Origin: a virus
IMG/VR virus record: IMGVR_UViG_3300037961_003562
Span: 1 to 20,206 of that record
Direction: 5' to 3' (one strand)
DNA: 20,206 bases
In this document: positions 1 through 7,620 of the stretch, one piece after another
How positions within the stretch are numbered: the first letter of the stretch is position 1
How the letters are laid out: each line of letters begins with the position of its first letter
Program-made: the position numbers and the translations under genes
The notes under the pieces: generated by a model
What the model was told of the DNA's origin: nothing
What the model saw: the letters and a program-made list of their open reading frames with translations, nothing else
Databases searched by the model: none

Positions 1-265
1 CTCGTGTTGTGATCTCTAGTGACCATGGGTCTCCAGCGGTGGTAACTGAAAAGGTTGTTGAATCCCCAGCAATATCGGAGCTGGGCGTTACATTACTGCC
101 AGACCAGCTCGAATAATCACCTCCATACACCTCCGTTTCAATAGTACGTTCGATGTCGATGGTAGTAGTTGTAGTGGATTGCATTGACCCCTGGGTAAAC
201 TGCGGGGTAACAGTTTGAGCTGATGCAGGCGCAGCCAACAGCAGCAACAGAAGTAGCTTCTTCAT
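1..265 (-). CDS. Secreted protein with signal peptide, 3' end outside window
   Basis: This is the first 88 codons of a gene that is still open at the window edge. It starts MKK followed by a run of seven leucines and then AAPASA-Q, a textbook Sec signal peptide (basic n-region, Leu core, Ala-x-Ala cleavage after about residue 16). The mature part is rich in Thr and Ser, with a TTTTT run, then a GGDYSSWSGSN stretch and a predicted beta-rich sequence. Its ATG overlaps the stop of the two-helix membrane gene upstream as ATGA, so the two are probably translationally coupled; an AAGGA sits directly before the ATG. I recall similar secreted proteins near the fibers of cyanophages, but no enzymatic motif is visible and the function is unknown. 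A phage protein exported to the periplasm in a fiber/lysis region might act in lysis, envelope modification or virion decoration; that is inference only. Confidence 0.8.
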   Translation of the reverse strand, partial: MKKLLLLLLLAAPASAQTVTPQFTQGSMQSTTTTTIDIERTIETEVYGGDYSSWSGSNVTPSSDIAGDSTTFSVTTAGDPWSLEITTR

Positions 266-438
266 TCCTTTTTTTCTCGTGTAATTGAAAAAGTTGCTAG
301 AGTGCCGCTAAGAATTGATGCGACATAGGTAGGATCCATCTTTTCCATCCATCCTGCATAACTAGCAGTTAGGAGTCCGGCGGACCAGACGAGGACGATG
401 AATTTGATGAACCCTTCCGTTTTGTTATTTTTGTCCAT
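262..438 (-). CDS. 58-residue two-helix membrane protein, holin-like
   Basis: An uninterrupted 58-codon frame starts MDKNNKTEG. It carries two hydrophobic segments, about residues 11-30 (FIVLVWSAGLLTASYAGW core) and 37-52 (TYVASILSGTLATFSI core), joined by a short charged turn (MEKMD), and ends in charged REKKE. Small size, two helices and charged termini are the layout of class II holins such as T7 gp17.5, which also lies just downstream of the fiber gene; the function is inferred from this and not proven. The first 70 bases overlap the 3' end of the proline-rich gene in another frame, and the stop overlaps the next start as ATGA. There is no clear Shine-Dalgarno. A shorter start at 348 would remove the first helix, so the 438 start is preferred. 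It could instead be a generic membrane protein. Confidence 0.72.
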   Translation of the reverse strand: MDKNNKTEGFIKFIVLVWSAGLLTASYAGWMEKMDPTYVASILSGTLATFSITREKKE

Positions 439-827
439 GCTTGTTTAAGGATGGGCTTCATTACAGTTACAGTATGTTTAAATACTGCCGTTGCTGTAAG
501 GGTGGCTGCAACAGACACGGTGGCAGTAGTACCAGCCGTGACAAGGATTTCATTAGAAGGCAGGGGTACAGTTACATCCGTAAATGGAACATCCACCTGC
601 CTTGTATCCTGCGGTAGTTTAACCGGAGGAGGTTTAGGTTTTGGTTTCTCTTTGTCAGATTGTGTTGTTCCTTTGACTCCCGGAGGTGGCCGAAGGTCGC
701 TAGGAGGCACCACAAGCGGCTTGTATGAGGGCAAATCCGCTCGTGGGACATCTAGTACCGGACGGGGTAAAACAAGGGGCTCAGGGAGCCGTAGAGACGG
801 TAGTACCGGCGGCTCACCTAAATCCAT
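369..827 (-). CDS. Proline-rich protein with C-terminal membrane-like segment
   Basis: A 152-residue protein whose first 90 residues are dominated by Pro, Leu, Val and charged residues, including LPEPLVLPRP (14-23), SYKPLVVPP (34-42) and KPKPKPPPVKLP (61-72). A hydrophobic, small-residue segment follows (about 94-123, rich in Ala, Thr, Val), then a basic stretch (KQAWTKITKRK) and a Ser-rich tail ending GPPDS. The layout suggests an extended N-terminal arm anchored by one membrane helix or a beta-rich segment. The start is set by the TAATG junction with the 53-residue gene upstream. A similar proline motif occurs in the gp14-like virion protein of this window. It may be a structural or spanin-like protein, but no lipobox or signal peptide is present to support a spanin. 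Related proteins seem familiar from cyanophages; the function is unknown. Confidence 0.8.
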   Translation of the reverse strand: MDLGEPPVLPSLRLPEPLVLPRPVLDVPRADLPSYKPLVVPPSDLRPPPGVKGTTQSDKEKPKPKPPPVKLPQDTRQVDVPFTDVTVPLPSNEILVTAGTTATVSVAATLTATAVFKHTVTVMKPILKQAWTKITKRKGSSNSSSSSGPPDS

Positions 828-988
828 TATTTGCTAGGAAAAAGTCCGTTACGGATAAACTCAACAGCTTTGTCATCGACATCGTTGTCGGTAGACTCAG
901 CTAGTTTGGTCAGCATGTCTACAATAAGCAGCTTAACCTTGTCAGATTGGAGAAAAGAAAACAGGATTGGACGGATAAGGGCGATCAT
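827..988 (-). CDS. 53-residue hypothetical protein with hydrophobic N-terminus
   Basis: A 53-codon frame starting MIALIRPILFSFL and ending FIRNGLFPSK. The N-terminal 13 residues are strongly hydrophobic. The remainder is a likely amphipathic helix (KVKLLIVDMLTKLAEST) followed by an acidic turn (DNDVDD) and a last short helix. It sits two bases after the stop of the 80-residue gene, and its stop overlaps the next start as TAATG, so it is tightly embedded in the cassette. This packing, in a region with no alternative frame of better quality, supports real coding. The pattern recalls small membrane-associated phage proteins found in lysis regions, but one short hydrophobic stretch is too little to call it a holin. 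Function unknown. Confidence 0.72.
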   Translation of the reverse strand: MIALIRPILFSFLQSDKVKLLIVDMLTKLAESTDNDVDDKAVEFIRNGLFPSK

Positions 989-990
989 AA

Positions 991-1233
991 TTATTCAGCA
1001 GGAAGGACAGCAGTACCAGCAGTAATAGCAGCGTTCAGAGGTGCAAGATCTTCAGTAGTCCAGAAGTCCTTAGCAACCATAATTTCAAGGTGCTCAACGT
1101 TACGACGAACAGTGTCAACCTGCTCATCATCACGCTCAGACAGAGCAACCAGTTCGTTAATCAATGTGACGCTATCGCTAGCAGCAGAGTAGTGTTGAGC
1201 GATTTCTTGAGCAGTAAGAGTTTCTTCAGGCAT
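991..1233 (-). CDS. Conserved-looking 80-residue phage protein of unknown function
   Basis: An 80-residue acidic, helical protein starting MPEETLTAQEIAQHYSAA, with SVTLINELVALSE and DDEQVDTVRRNVEHLEIMV in the middle and DFWTTEDLAPLNAAITAG near the end. It is probably an all-helical small protein, perhaps a helical pair. The ATG at 1233 overlaps the last codons of the fiber gene by 8 bases (ATGCCTGA). A longer start at 1284 exists in frame, but its extra residues (MYRQSKILNLKSK and so on) come from the fiber-coding region and do not look like a protein N-terminus, so it was rejected. Small proteins of this pattern, placed right after fibers, look familiar from cyanophages. A role in fiber assembly or as a minor virion component is possible but not shown. 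Confidence 0.82.
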   Translation of the reverse strand: MPEETLTAQEIAQHYSAASDSVTLINELVALSERDDEQVDTVRRNVEHLEIMVAKDFWTTEDLAPLNAAITAGTAVLPAE

Positions 1234-1534
1234 TTGATTTAAGAGTTTCGATTTCAGATTTAAGATCTTTGATTGCCTGTACAAGGACAGGGATGAGTTG
1301 CCCGTAGGCAGCCTCTAGACGGTCAGGGTTAGAATCCATAACCATCTTCAGGTATTCAGCATCAGAGGTAGACTGGGCAGATTGCAGATCTTGAGCAATA
1401 AAACCAGCTTCATAAGAACCATCTTTACCGTTACCATCACGGGTGTCCCATTTGAATTTAACGGGACGGAGAGTATCAATAAAGTCAAGACCCAAAGGCA
1501 GATTTTCTACTTCAGTCTTGTCACGACCATCAGA
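1226..1534 (-). other. S74-type self-cleaving intramolecular chaperone domain
   Basis: The last 102 residues of the fiber start at Ser2023 in the motif S-D-G-R-D-K. The S-D-x-R-x-K pattern is the hallmark of the peptidase S74 / intramolecular chaperone family, where the conserved Ser is the first residue after the cut. It is followed by FIDTLRPVKFKWD, EAGFIAQDLQ and a C-terminal helix ending KSEIETLKSNA, all typical of the family. The released domain would help trimerise the fiber and then leave, giving a mature fiber of about 2022 residues. Cleavage itself is inferred from the family. Confidence 0.88.
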
Positions 1535-4500
1535 CAAGCTGCTAATGGTCTGCGTATTGCAACGCAAAGTGCTAACGCTGCTATTGCCTAGCGTGATTTC
1601 GTTGGTTGCTGTTGCAGAACTTGCGTCAGCGTCGTATCCAATAACAGTGAGGTTTGAGCCTGTGGTGATGCTGTTGCCAGCTTGACGACCAAGAGCAGTG
1701 TTTTGAGTACCGGAAGTGTTAAGAACGAGAGCTGCTTCACCAACAGCAGTGTTGTAATCAGCGGTGGTGTTGGCACCCAAAGCGTCCATACCGACAGCTG
1801 TGTTGCCGTTCCCAGTTGTATTTGCGTCAAGAGCTTTTGAACCAAAAGCAGCGTTTTGCGTGCCAGTATTGTTTAGCCGTAAGGTCTGAAAGCCAACTGC
1901 AGTGTTGTGGTCGGCAGTTGTATTTGCATACAAAGCCATAAAGCCTTGAGCAGTATTATTTTCACCAGTCGTGTTGCTATACAGACTGTCTGCACCGACA
2001 GCAGTATTTGCATCGGCAACAGTTTGGCTCGTTAGTGCTCTATAACCAAGGGCTGTGTTGTTGTGCCGTGTTGTGTTTGCATCAAGAGCATTAGTTCCTA
2101 AAGCAACGTTGGCAGTGCCTGTGGTGTTTGCGTAAAGAGCTAAACGTCCAACAGCCGTGTTATTGCTAGCAGTATTTTGCTCTAATGCTTGTCTGCCTAC
2201 AGCTACGTTGTCGTTGCCCGTTTGATTTGACTCAAGGGACTCTGCACCAACAGCAACGTTGTTAGCGCCAGTGGTGTTTACAACAAGAGCTTGAGAACCA
2301 ACAGCTAGGTTGGATGCGCCAGTAGTGTTTAAAAGAAGCGTGTTGTAACCAACGGCGGTGTTTTGACCTGCAGTGGTATTGCTATTCAGTGCAGCGCGAC
2401 CTACGGCTGTGTTGGTCGCACCAGTGGTGTTAGAAAGTAACGCTTGATACCCTACTGCTGTGTTGTAAACACCAGTTGTGGTGGATTGGAGCGACTGCGA
2501 ACCAACACCAGTATTTTCCGTAGCAGTGGTGTTTGCGGATAAACAGTTGTAACCAATCGCAGTGTTGTTGTTGGCAGTTGTATTCCCATCAAGCGTAAAT
2601 TGACCAATAGCAGTGTTTTGTGTGCCAGTGGTGTTACTTTCCAGAGCTTTGTAGCCAACAGCGCAGTTGTTATTGGCGGTGTTATTTTCCAAAGCATCAT
2701 GCCCAACCGCAATGTTCTGACCTCCGGTTGTATTTGCTGCTAAAGCTGATCCACCAATAGCAACGTTTCGGATACCAGAAGTTGTAGCGCCAGCACTATT
2801 GTACCCAATAGCAACATTGCTAGAGCCGGTAGTATTCGCATCAAGAGCAAGCGCACCAACCGCAACGTTTTGCGTGCCAGTGGTGTTTGCAGTCAAGGCT
2901 TCATGACCAACACCCGTGTTGTCACTTGCTGTTGTATTTGCATCAAGTGTGTTATTGCCAATGGCTATGTTTCTGTTGCCAGTGGTGTTGGCAAGAAGAG
3001 ACTGATGTCCAACAGCGATGTTCTTTTCTGCAGTAGTGTTGTTAAAAAGGGCACTATAACCAATAGCTGTATTGTAATTTCCAGTGGTATTTGCGTAAAT
3101 ACAATTTTGACCAACAGCGGTGTTTCTAACCCCTGTGGTGTTTAAGCGAAGAGAAGAGACGCCAACGGCACTGTTATTAGAACCTTCTGTGTTATTACCA
3201 AGCGAATCCTTGCCAACAGCAGTGTTTTGATCGCCAGTGGTGTTTTTAGTCAAAGCATCAGTGCCAACAGCACTGTTGTTTGAGCCAGTCGTATTTACTC
3301 GGAGAGTGTCTCTGCCAAGTGCAGAGTTACTGCTGCCCGTGCTGTTGGTAAACAACGAGTCATAGCCGACCGCAGTGTTGTGGCTAGCCGTGTTCGCATA
3401 TAGTGCGTTATAGCCGACGGATACGTTTGCTGTTCCCGTTTCATTTGACCGAGATGCATTTACTCCAACAGCAACGTTTTGACCTGCGGTAGTGTTAGAG
3501 AAAAGAGCATCTTGACCAATAGCGGTGTTGCTGAAGCCCGTAGTGTTTGAACCAAGCGCACCTTTGCCAAAAGCATTACAATTACTTCCAGTCGTATTTG
3601 CATCTAGAGACTGGTACCCCACCGCAACGTTGTTGTTGCCAGTGGTGTTGGCACTAAGAGCAGATTTGCCAACAGCAGAGTTTTGGGCACCCGTAGTGTT
3701 TGCCCCAAGAGCGTCAACACCTAAAGCACTATTGAAATAGCCAGTGGTGTTGGCGTCCATTGCCAACGAACCAACACCAGTATTTTGCGAGCCAGTGGTG
3801 TTTGCAGTTAGAGCATCTGTTCCAACAGCGGTGTTATTGCTTGCGGTGGTGTTTGCGTCAAGAGCGTGTGCGCCGACAGCTGTATTATTTGTGCCTGAAG
3901 TGTTGTTGAAGATTGCTCTTTTACCAACACCAGTGTTGCTGTTAGCGGTGTTGTCACGACCAGCTTCACTTCCGACAAAAGTGTTGCTTGCACCTGTTTG
4001 GTTACTAGACAAGGCTAGGTAACCAACAGCAGTATTGTCGTTTGCAGTTGTGTTTGCAGTAAGAGCATTTCGGCCAACAGCGGTATTTTGCGTGCCAGTG
4101 GTATTTTCTTCTAAAGACTGATAACCGAAAGCAGCATTGTCATTAGCAGTGGTGTTTTTCTCTAGGGCTTGGTAACCGTACGCTGTGTTGTAATTACCAG
4201 TTGTGTTTTGATGTATGCACTCAACACCTACTGCAGTGTTTCGTACGCCAGTGGTGTTGTTCTCAAGAGAATTAGTACCGACCGCAGTGTTACTGCTTGA
4301 TGTAGTTGTATATTTAAGAGCGTCTTTGCCAACGGCAACGTTGTAATCACCTGTAGTAACGAATTTCAACGCATCGGAGCCTATAGCAATCGAATCAGCT
4401 GCTCCATTTGCAGTGGTCATCGCTTGATAACCAATGGCAATGTTATTGGAATGAGTCAGGGTTGAAGCAAGAGCTGATACACCCAGGGCTACGTTTTGAG

Positions 4501-7500
4501 TGCCAGTAGTGTTAGCCCCAAGAGCGTGTTCACCTACAGCAGTATTTAGAGCCCCTGTGGTGTTTGCATCCATGCATTTCGCGCCGACAGCGGTGTTGCT
4601 TGAGGCGGTATTAGCCGAGAGTGCTTCAGCACCTACAGCAGTATTGTTATTTGAAGTTGTATTTGCATCAAGCGCAAGTGAACCTACAGCGACGTTTCGC
4701 GTGCCAGTGGTGTTAGCATAAAGGGCTTGGTGTCCAACACCTGTGTTATTGGCAGCAGTGGTGTTTTGACGCAGTGCGTCTTTTCCAACAGCTGTATTAC
4801 TAAACCCTACGGTGTTACTAAAAAGAGTTTGTCGGCCAACAGCAGTATTGTCGTGTGCTGTAGTGTTGCTCTTTAGGCTTTGATAACCGATTGCAGTATT
4901 GTCGTCTGCAGTGGTGTTAGCAACGAGGGCTTGGTAGCCCGTTGCAACGTTTCTTGTACCGGAAGAATTAACCCTTAAAGCGCTATTGCCTACAGCAACG
5001 TTTCCAGAAGCAGTCGTACTCGACAGTAAAGCACTTACTCCAACAGCAGTATTTTCGTTCCCGGTAGTGTTGGCTTGAAGCGCAGTTGCACCGACAGCAA
5101 TGTTGCTCAATCCCTCGGTGTTTGCAGTCAACGCCTCATCACCAATCGCCGTATTGTTCGTGCCTGTGGTATTGGCATCCAGTGCGTTGTTGCCGACAAC
5201 CGTGTTAGTCGCAACGTCACCCGCTCCACGGCCAACAGTTACACTATTGATAGTTGCTTCAGATTGAATGTCAACTACACCAGTGCCGTGTGGATTGAGA
5301 ACGATGTTTTCGTTACCAGCATCAGTAACAATTTGGTTACCGTTGACATCCAAATTACCACCAAGTTGTGGTGTCAGATCCGACAACAGGTTAAACGCAA
5401 TAGAACCTTCAGGAATGGTAACGAAACCAAGCTGTTGGTCTACCTCAAAGAACGGATCATCAGTCTGGTTACCACCAACAGTAAACTTACCATTTTGGTC
5501 AGTAGTAGCAGTCCAGATCTTACCATTATCCAGCTCGATTTTTTGGTTAGCATCTACAGGCACACCACCATTTTCAGGCAATGCCGTGTAGTCAGTACCG
5601 CTACCAACGTATTCCATGGTGTGACCGCTAGAAGCAATCATCGACCTAAGGAAGAACGACACAGCAGCGCCATCGCTAATTGCACCATTAACACCAAGGT
5701 TAGTGCTACGGTTGTTAGGATCAGGACGACTGATAGTCACAGTCCAGCCAGAACCATTAGCAACAGCAGACAAAATAGGATAGGTGACGCTGTTCACAGT
5801 CACCAACTGGTTGCCTGCAGGACGAGTAGCAGAACCGTGCCAACCAGCACCAGCAGTAGGTGCATCGATGTTAAAACTAATAGCACCGTCAGAAACAGCA
5901 CCATCAATGGTTGAAGTAAAGATTGCAGTAGTAGATTTACCGCTAGCAATCAAACCATAACGACCAAAGTCACTTGTAGATGCAGCAAGGTTTGCTTGAC
6001 CGCCATTGATACAAGTGATGTGTGCGTGGTTGAAGAACGCATAGCTACTGGTAGCCTGCACGTAACCATTGTTGGTAACAAAGATGCCAGGTGCATCTAG
6101 ACCAGTGTGGGTATAGCTATCGCAAACGATAGACCGTAGCGGAGAGTTTTGGTGAGGTGTTGAACCATCAACAAGCAAACCACCACCAGTCGGTGCAGAA
6201 TCAAGGTCACCAGCACGTCCTTTGTCAGTATCACCAGCATAGAAACCAAGATTGGTGTTATCAATCTCAGAGTCAGAGAAGTTGGTACAGTTTTGGATGT
6301 ACGGAGACTTGTAGATATAAGCGTTGTTGTAGAACGCAACGTTCCAACCCTGTGTCGGAGGCAGACCATAGGTAGCGTTTTCCCACAGAGAGCCAGTAGC
6401 ACCACGTGTGCCGCTTGCCTTCATACCAGTGAACGTCAAATTCTTCAGGTACGAACCACTGTTGACCTCAAACATCGTTGCGGTTTCAGTAGCAGCAGTA
6501 GGATGGATCACACACTGACGCAACGCTGAACCAACAATAGCAACGTCACGTTTTTGAATTTGGATCGGACATGCTTCTTGGTACACACCAGGAGCAACAA
6601 TAACAATACTACCATCACCATAGGTAGCATCGTTGTTAATTTGGTTGATAGCAGCCTTAATAGTACGCTTAGGTGTGCTGATACGGTGACCATCAGCGTT
6701 ATCATCACCCGCTGTAGCATCTACGTAAACAACCTTAGGCTGGTTACTGAACGTACCACCAGAGGCAACACCTAGCCAGTTAGTACCGTCCCAAACTGAC
6801 AGTGTTTTGTCGTTGTTATTTTGAAGCCATGTCTTACCGGCTTCCCAGCTTGAACCACTAGGAGTACCAGTTTGCACGATGGTGTCAAACCGCCGTGCAG
6901 CAGCAGATGCAGTAAAGATGTTGGTATCAGCAGGAGATGGAGAGCCAGCATTCTGCTCATTATAAGTAATGATGTCCGTATCTTTGATACGATCAAAATC
7001 AACAGAGCCAGCACCTAAACCAACCGTAATAGTACCGTCACCATCATCAGTAATAGACACACCATCAGATCCGGCAATGTCATTAGTAATGGCAGTGTCG
7101 ATACGATTATCAATGGCTGCCGTTGTAGCAATAGTGTCATCATTGTCCGGCCAAGTTTCACTGCTAGTAATGGTTTCTGTTGCTTCATCTTGGAAGCGGG
7201 CGTCCATTGCAGCAGTAGTGGCAATTTGGGTGTCACTGCTTACCCAAGTTTCGTTAGACTTGATGGTTTCAGTATCGACATCCCAAGTACTTTCTCGTAC
7301 TTCTTCAACAGCAAAATTGTTTTGCGTAAAGTTATCATTAAGATCTTCTGCTTTAATTGCAGAACCAGCAAAGAACGTAGCCTTCAAAGAAGACACATCC
7401 GTCTCACGATAGATACGGATTTTAGCGCCGCTTGCTGGTGCTGTTGTAAAACTGAGGGTGGTAGCGTTGGCAAAAGTAAATGCAGTTGTAGCTGTGCCGT

Positions 7501-7600
7501 CAATAGTTACTTTGACTTCAGCTTCTTTAATGTATTCAAATGTAAATGAATAGTTCGTGGTTGAACCATTCCCTGTGTATTCAACAAAAGTGTTAGCCAT
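1226..7600 (-). CDS. Giant tail fiber: T7-type attachment, beta-helix, 70 repeats, S74 chaperone
   Basis: A 2124-residue receptor-binding fiber. Residues 1-100 resemble the T7 gp17 N-terminal domain that docks on the tail (VEYTGNGSTTNYSF, EVKVTIDG, SAIKAEDLNDNF). Residues 110-170 are two tandem repeats of about 31 residues. Residues about 289-660 look like a right-handed beta-helix (VVYVDATAGDDNADG opening, IVIVAPGVYQE, VAIVGSALRQCVI). A glycine/asparagine linker runs to 798. Residues 799-1982 are 70 YadA-head-like units of 17 residues. The C-terminus (about 2023-2124) is an S74-type intramolecular chaperone that normally cuts itself off after trimerisation. T7 gp17 has 553 residues, so this is nearly four times longer. 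It sits 20 bases after the gp16-like gene with only a weak ribosome binding site. The fiber call is firm; domain limits are estimates. Confidence 0.95.
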   Translation of the reverse strand: MANTFVEYTGNGSTTNYSFTFEYIKEAEVKVTIDGTATTAFTFANATTLSFTTAPASGAKIRIYRETDVSSLKATFFAGSAIKAEDLNDNFTQNNFAVEEVRESTWDVDTETIKSNETWVSSDTQIATTAAMDARFQDEATETITSSETWPDNDDTIATTAAIDNRIDTAITNDIAGSDGVSITDDGDGTITVGLGAGSVDFDRIKDTDIITYNEQNAGSPSPADTNIFTASAAARRFDTIVQTGTPSGSSWEAGKTWLQNNNDKTLSVWDGTNWLGVASGGTFSNQPKVVYVDATAGDDNADGHRISTPKRTIKAAINQINNDATYGDGSIVIVAPGVYQEACPIQIQKRDVAIVGSALRQCVIHPTAATETATMFEVNSGSYLKNLTFTGMKASGTRGATGSLWENATYGLPPTQGWNVAFYNNAYIYKSPYIQNCTNFSDSEIDNTNLGFYAGDTDKGRAGDLDSAPTGGGLLVDGSTPHQNSPLRSIVCDSYTHTGLDAPGIFVTNNGYVQATSSYAFFNHAHITCINGGQANLAASTSDFGRYGLIASGKSTTAIFTSTIDGAVSDGAISFNIDAPTAGAGWHGSATRPAGNQLVTVNSVTYPILSAVANGSGWTVTISRPDPNNRSTNLGVNGAISDGAAVSFFLRSMIASSGHTMEYVGSGTDYTALPENGGVPVDANQKIELDNGKIWTATTDQNGKFTVGGNQTDDPFFEVDQQLGFVTIPEGSIAFNLLSDLTPQLGGNLDVNGNQIVTDAGNENIVLNPHGTGVVDIQSEATINSVTVGRGAGDVATNTVVGNNALDANTTGTNNTAIGDEALTANTEGLSNIAVGATALQANTTGNENTAVGVSALLSSTTASGNVAVGNSALRVNSSGTRNVATGYQALVANTTADDNTAIGYQSLKSNTTAHDNTAVGRQTLFSNTVGFSNTAVGKDALRQNTTAANNTGVGHQALYANTTGTRNVAVGSLALDANTTSNNNTAVGAEALSANTASSNTAVGAKCMDANTTGALNTAVGEHALGANTTGTQNVALGVSALASTLTHSNNIAIGYQAMTTANGAADSIAIGSDALKFVTTGDYNVAVGKDALKYTTTSSSNTAVGTNSLENNTTGVRNTAVGVECIHQNTTGNYNTAYGYQALEKNTTANDNAAFGYQSLEENTTGTQNTAVGRNALTANTTANDNTAVGYLALSSNQTGASNTFVGSEAGRDNTANSNTGVGKRAIFNNTSGTNNTAVGAHALDANTTASNNTAVGTDALTANTTGSQNTGVGSLAMDANTTGYFNSALGVDALGANTTGAQNSAVGKSALSANTTGNNNVAVGYQSLDANTTGSNCNAFGKGALGSNTTGFSNTAIGQDALFSNTTAGQNVAVGVNASRSNETGTANVSVGYNALYANTASHNTAVGYDSLFTNSTGSSNSALGRDTLRVNTTGSNNSAVGTDALTKNTTGDQNTAVGKDSLGNNTEGSNNSAVGVSSLRLNTTGVRNTAVGQNCIYANTTGNYNTAIGYSALFNNTTAEKNIAVGHQSLLANTTGNRNIAIGNNTLDANTTASDNTGVGHEALTANTTGTQNVAVGALALDANTTGSSNVAIGYNSAGATTSGIRNVAIGGSALAANTTGGQNIAVGHDALENNTANNNCAVGYKALESNTTGTQNTAIGQFTLDGNTTANNNTAIGYNCLSANTTATENTGVGSQSLQSTTTGVYNTAVGYQALLSNTTGATNTAVGRAALNSNTTAGQNTAVGYNTLLLNTTGASNLAVGSQALVVNTTGANNVAVGAESLESNQTGNDNVAVGRQALEQNTASNNTAVGRLALYANTTGTANVALGTNALDANTTRHNNTALGYRALTSQTVADANTAVGADSLYSNTTGENNTAQGFMALYANTTADHNTAVGFQTLRLNNTGTQNAAFGSKALDANTTGNGNTAVGMDALGANTTADYNTAVGEAALVLNTSGTQNTALGRQAGNSITTGSNLTVIGYDADASSATATNEITLGNSSVSTLRCNTQTISSLSDGRDKTEVENLPLGLDFIDTLRPVKFKWDTRDGNGKDGSYEAGFIAQDLQSAQSTSDAEYLKMVMDSNPDRLEAAYGQLIPVLVQAIKDLKSEIETLKSNA
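1655..5206 (-). repeat. 70 tandem 17-residue (51-base) YadA-head-like coding repeats
   Basis: Residues 799-1982 of the fiber split by eye into 70 consecutive units with the consensus N-T-A-V-G-x-x-A-L-x-x-N-T-T-G-x-x. Sixty-four units are 17 residues and six are 16 residues (units 12, 25, 36, 50, 60, 70), giving 1184 residues, which matches the nucleotide span exactly. The spaced VG and AL positions resemble the left-handed beta-roll of YadA-type trimeric adhesin heads, although the classical YadA unit is about 14 residues. Codons differ freely between units while the residues hold, so the array is not a fresh DNA-level expansion. The repeats probably make a long trimeric stalk or adhesive shaft. 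Confidence 0.93.
7091..7273 (-). repeat. Two tandem ~31-residue spacer repeats in the fiber N-terminus
   Basis: Residues 110-140 and 141-170 of the fiber align as TETI-x-S-x-ETW-x(3)-D-T-x-IATTAA-x-D-x-R. The two copies differ by one residue in length and many residues at unconstrained positions. They lie between the tail-attachment domain and the beta-helix and may act as a flexible or coiled spacer. Confidence 0.8.
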
Positions 7601-7620
7601 TACGCTTTAATACCTAGTAG

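Noticed and set aside
262-348. Short 28-codon start for the two-helix membrane protein
   Set aside because: It would lose the first hydrophobic helix, while the frame stays open to a good ATG at 438.
991-1284. Longer start (97 residues) for the gene after the fiber
   Set aside because: The extra 17 residues come from out-of-frame fiber sequence; the ATG at 1233 gives a normal overlap and a more plausible N-terminus.
1655-5206. Regular short direct repeats suggesting a CRISPR array or satellite DNA
   Set aside because: The period is 51 bases without constant repeat and variable spacer parts, the frame stays open throughout, and conservation is at protein level.
5075-5914. A 279-codon plus-strand frame opposite the fiber beta-helix and first repeats
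   Set aside because: It lies wholly opposite a coherent minus-strand fiber domain, has low-complexity Ser/Thr/Arg composition and no start signal.
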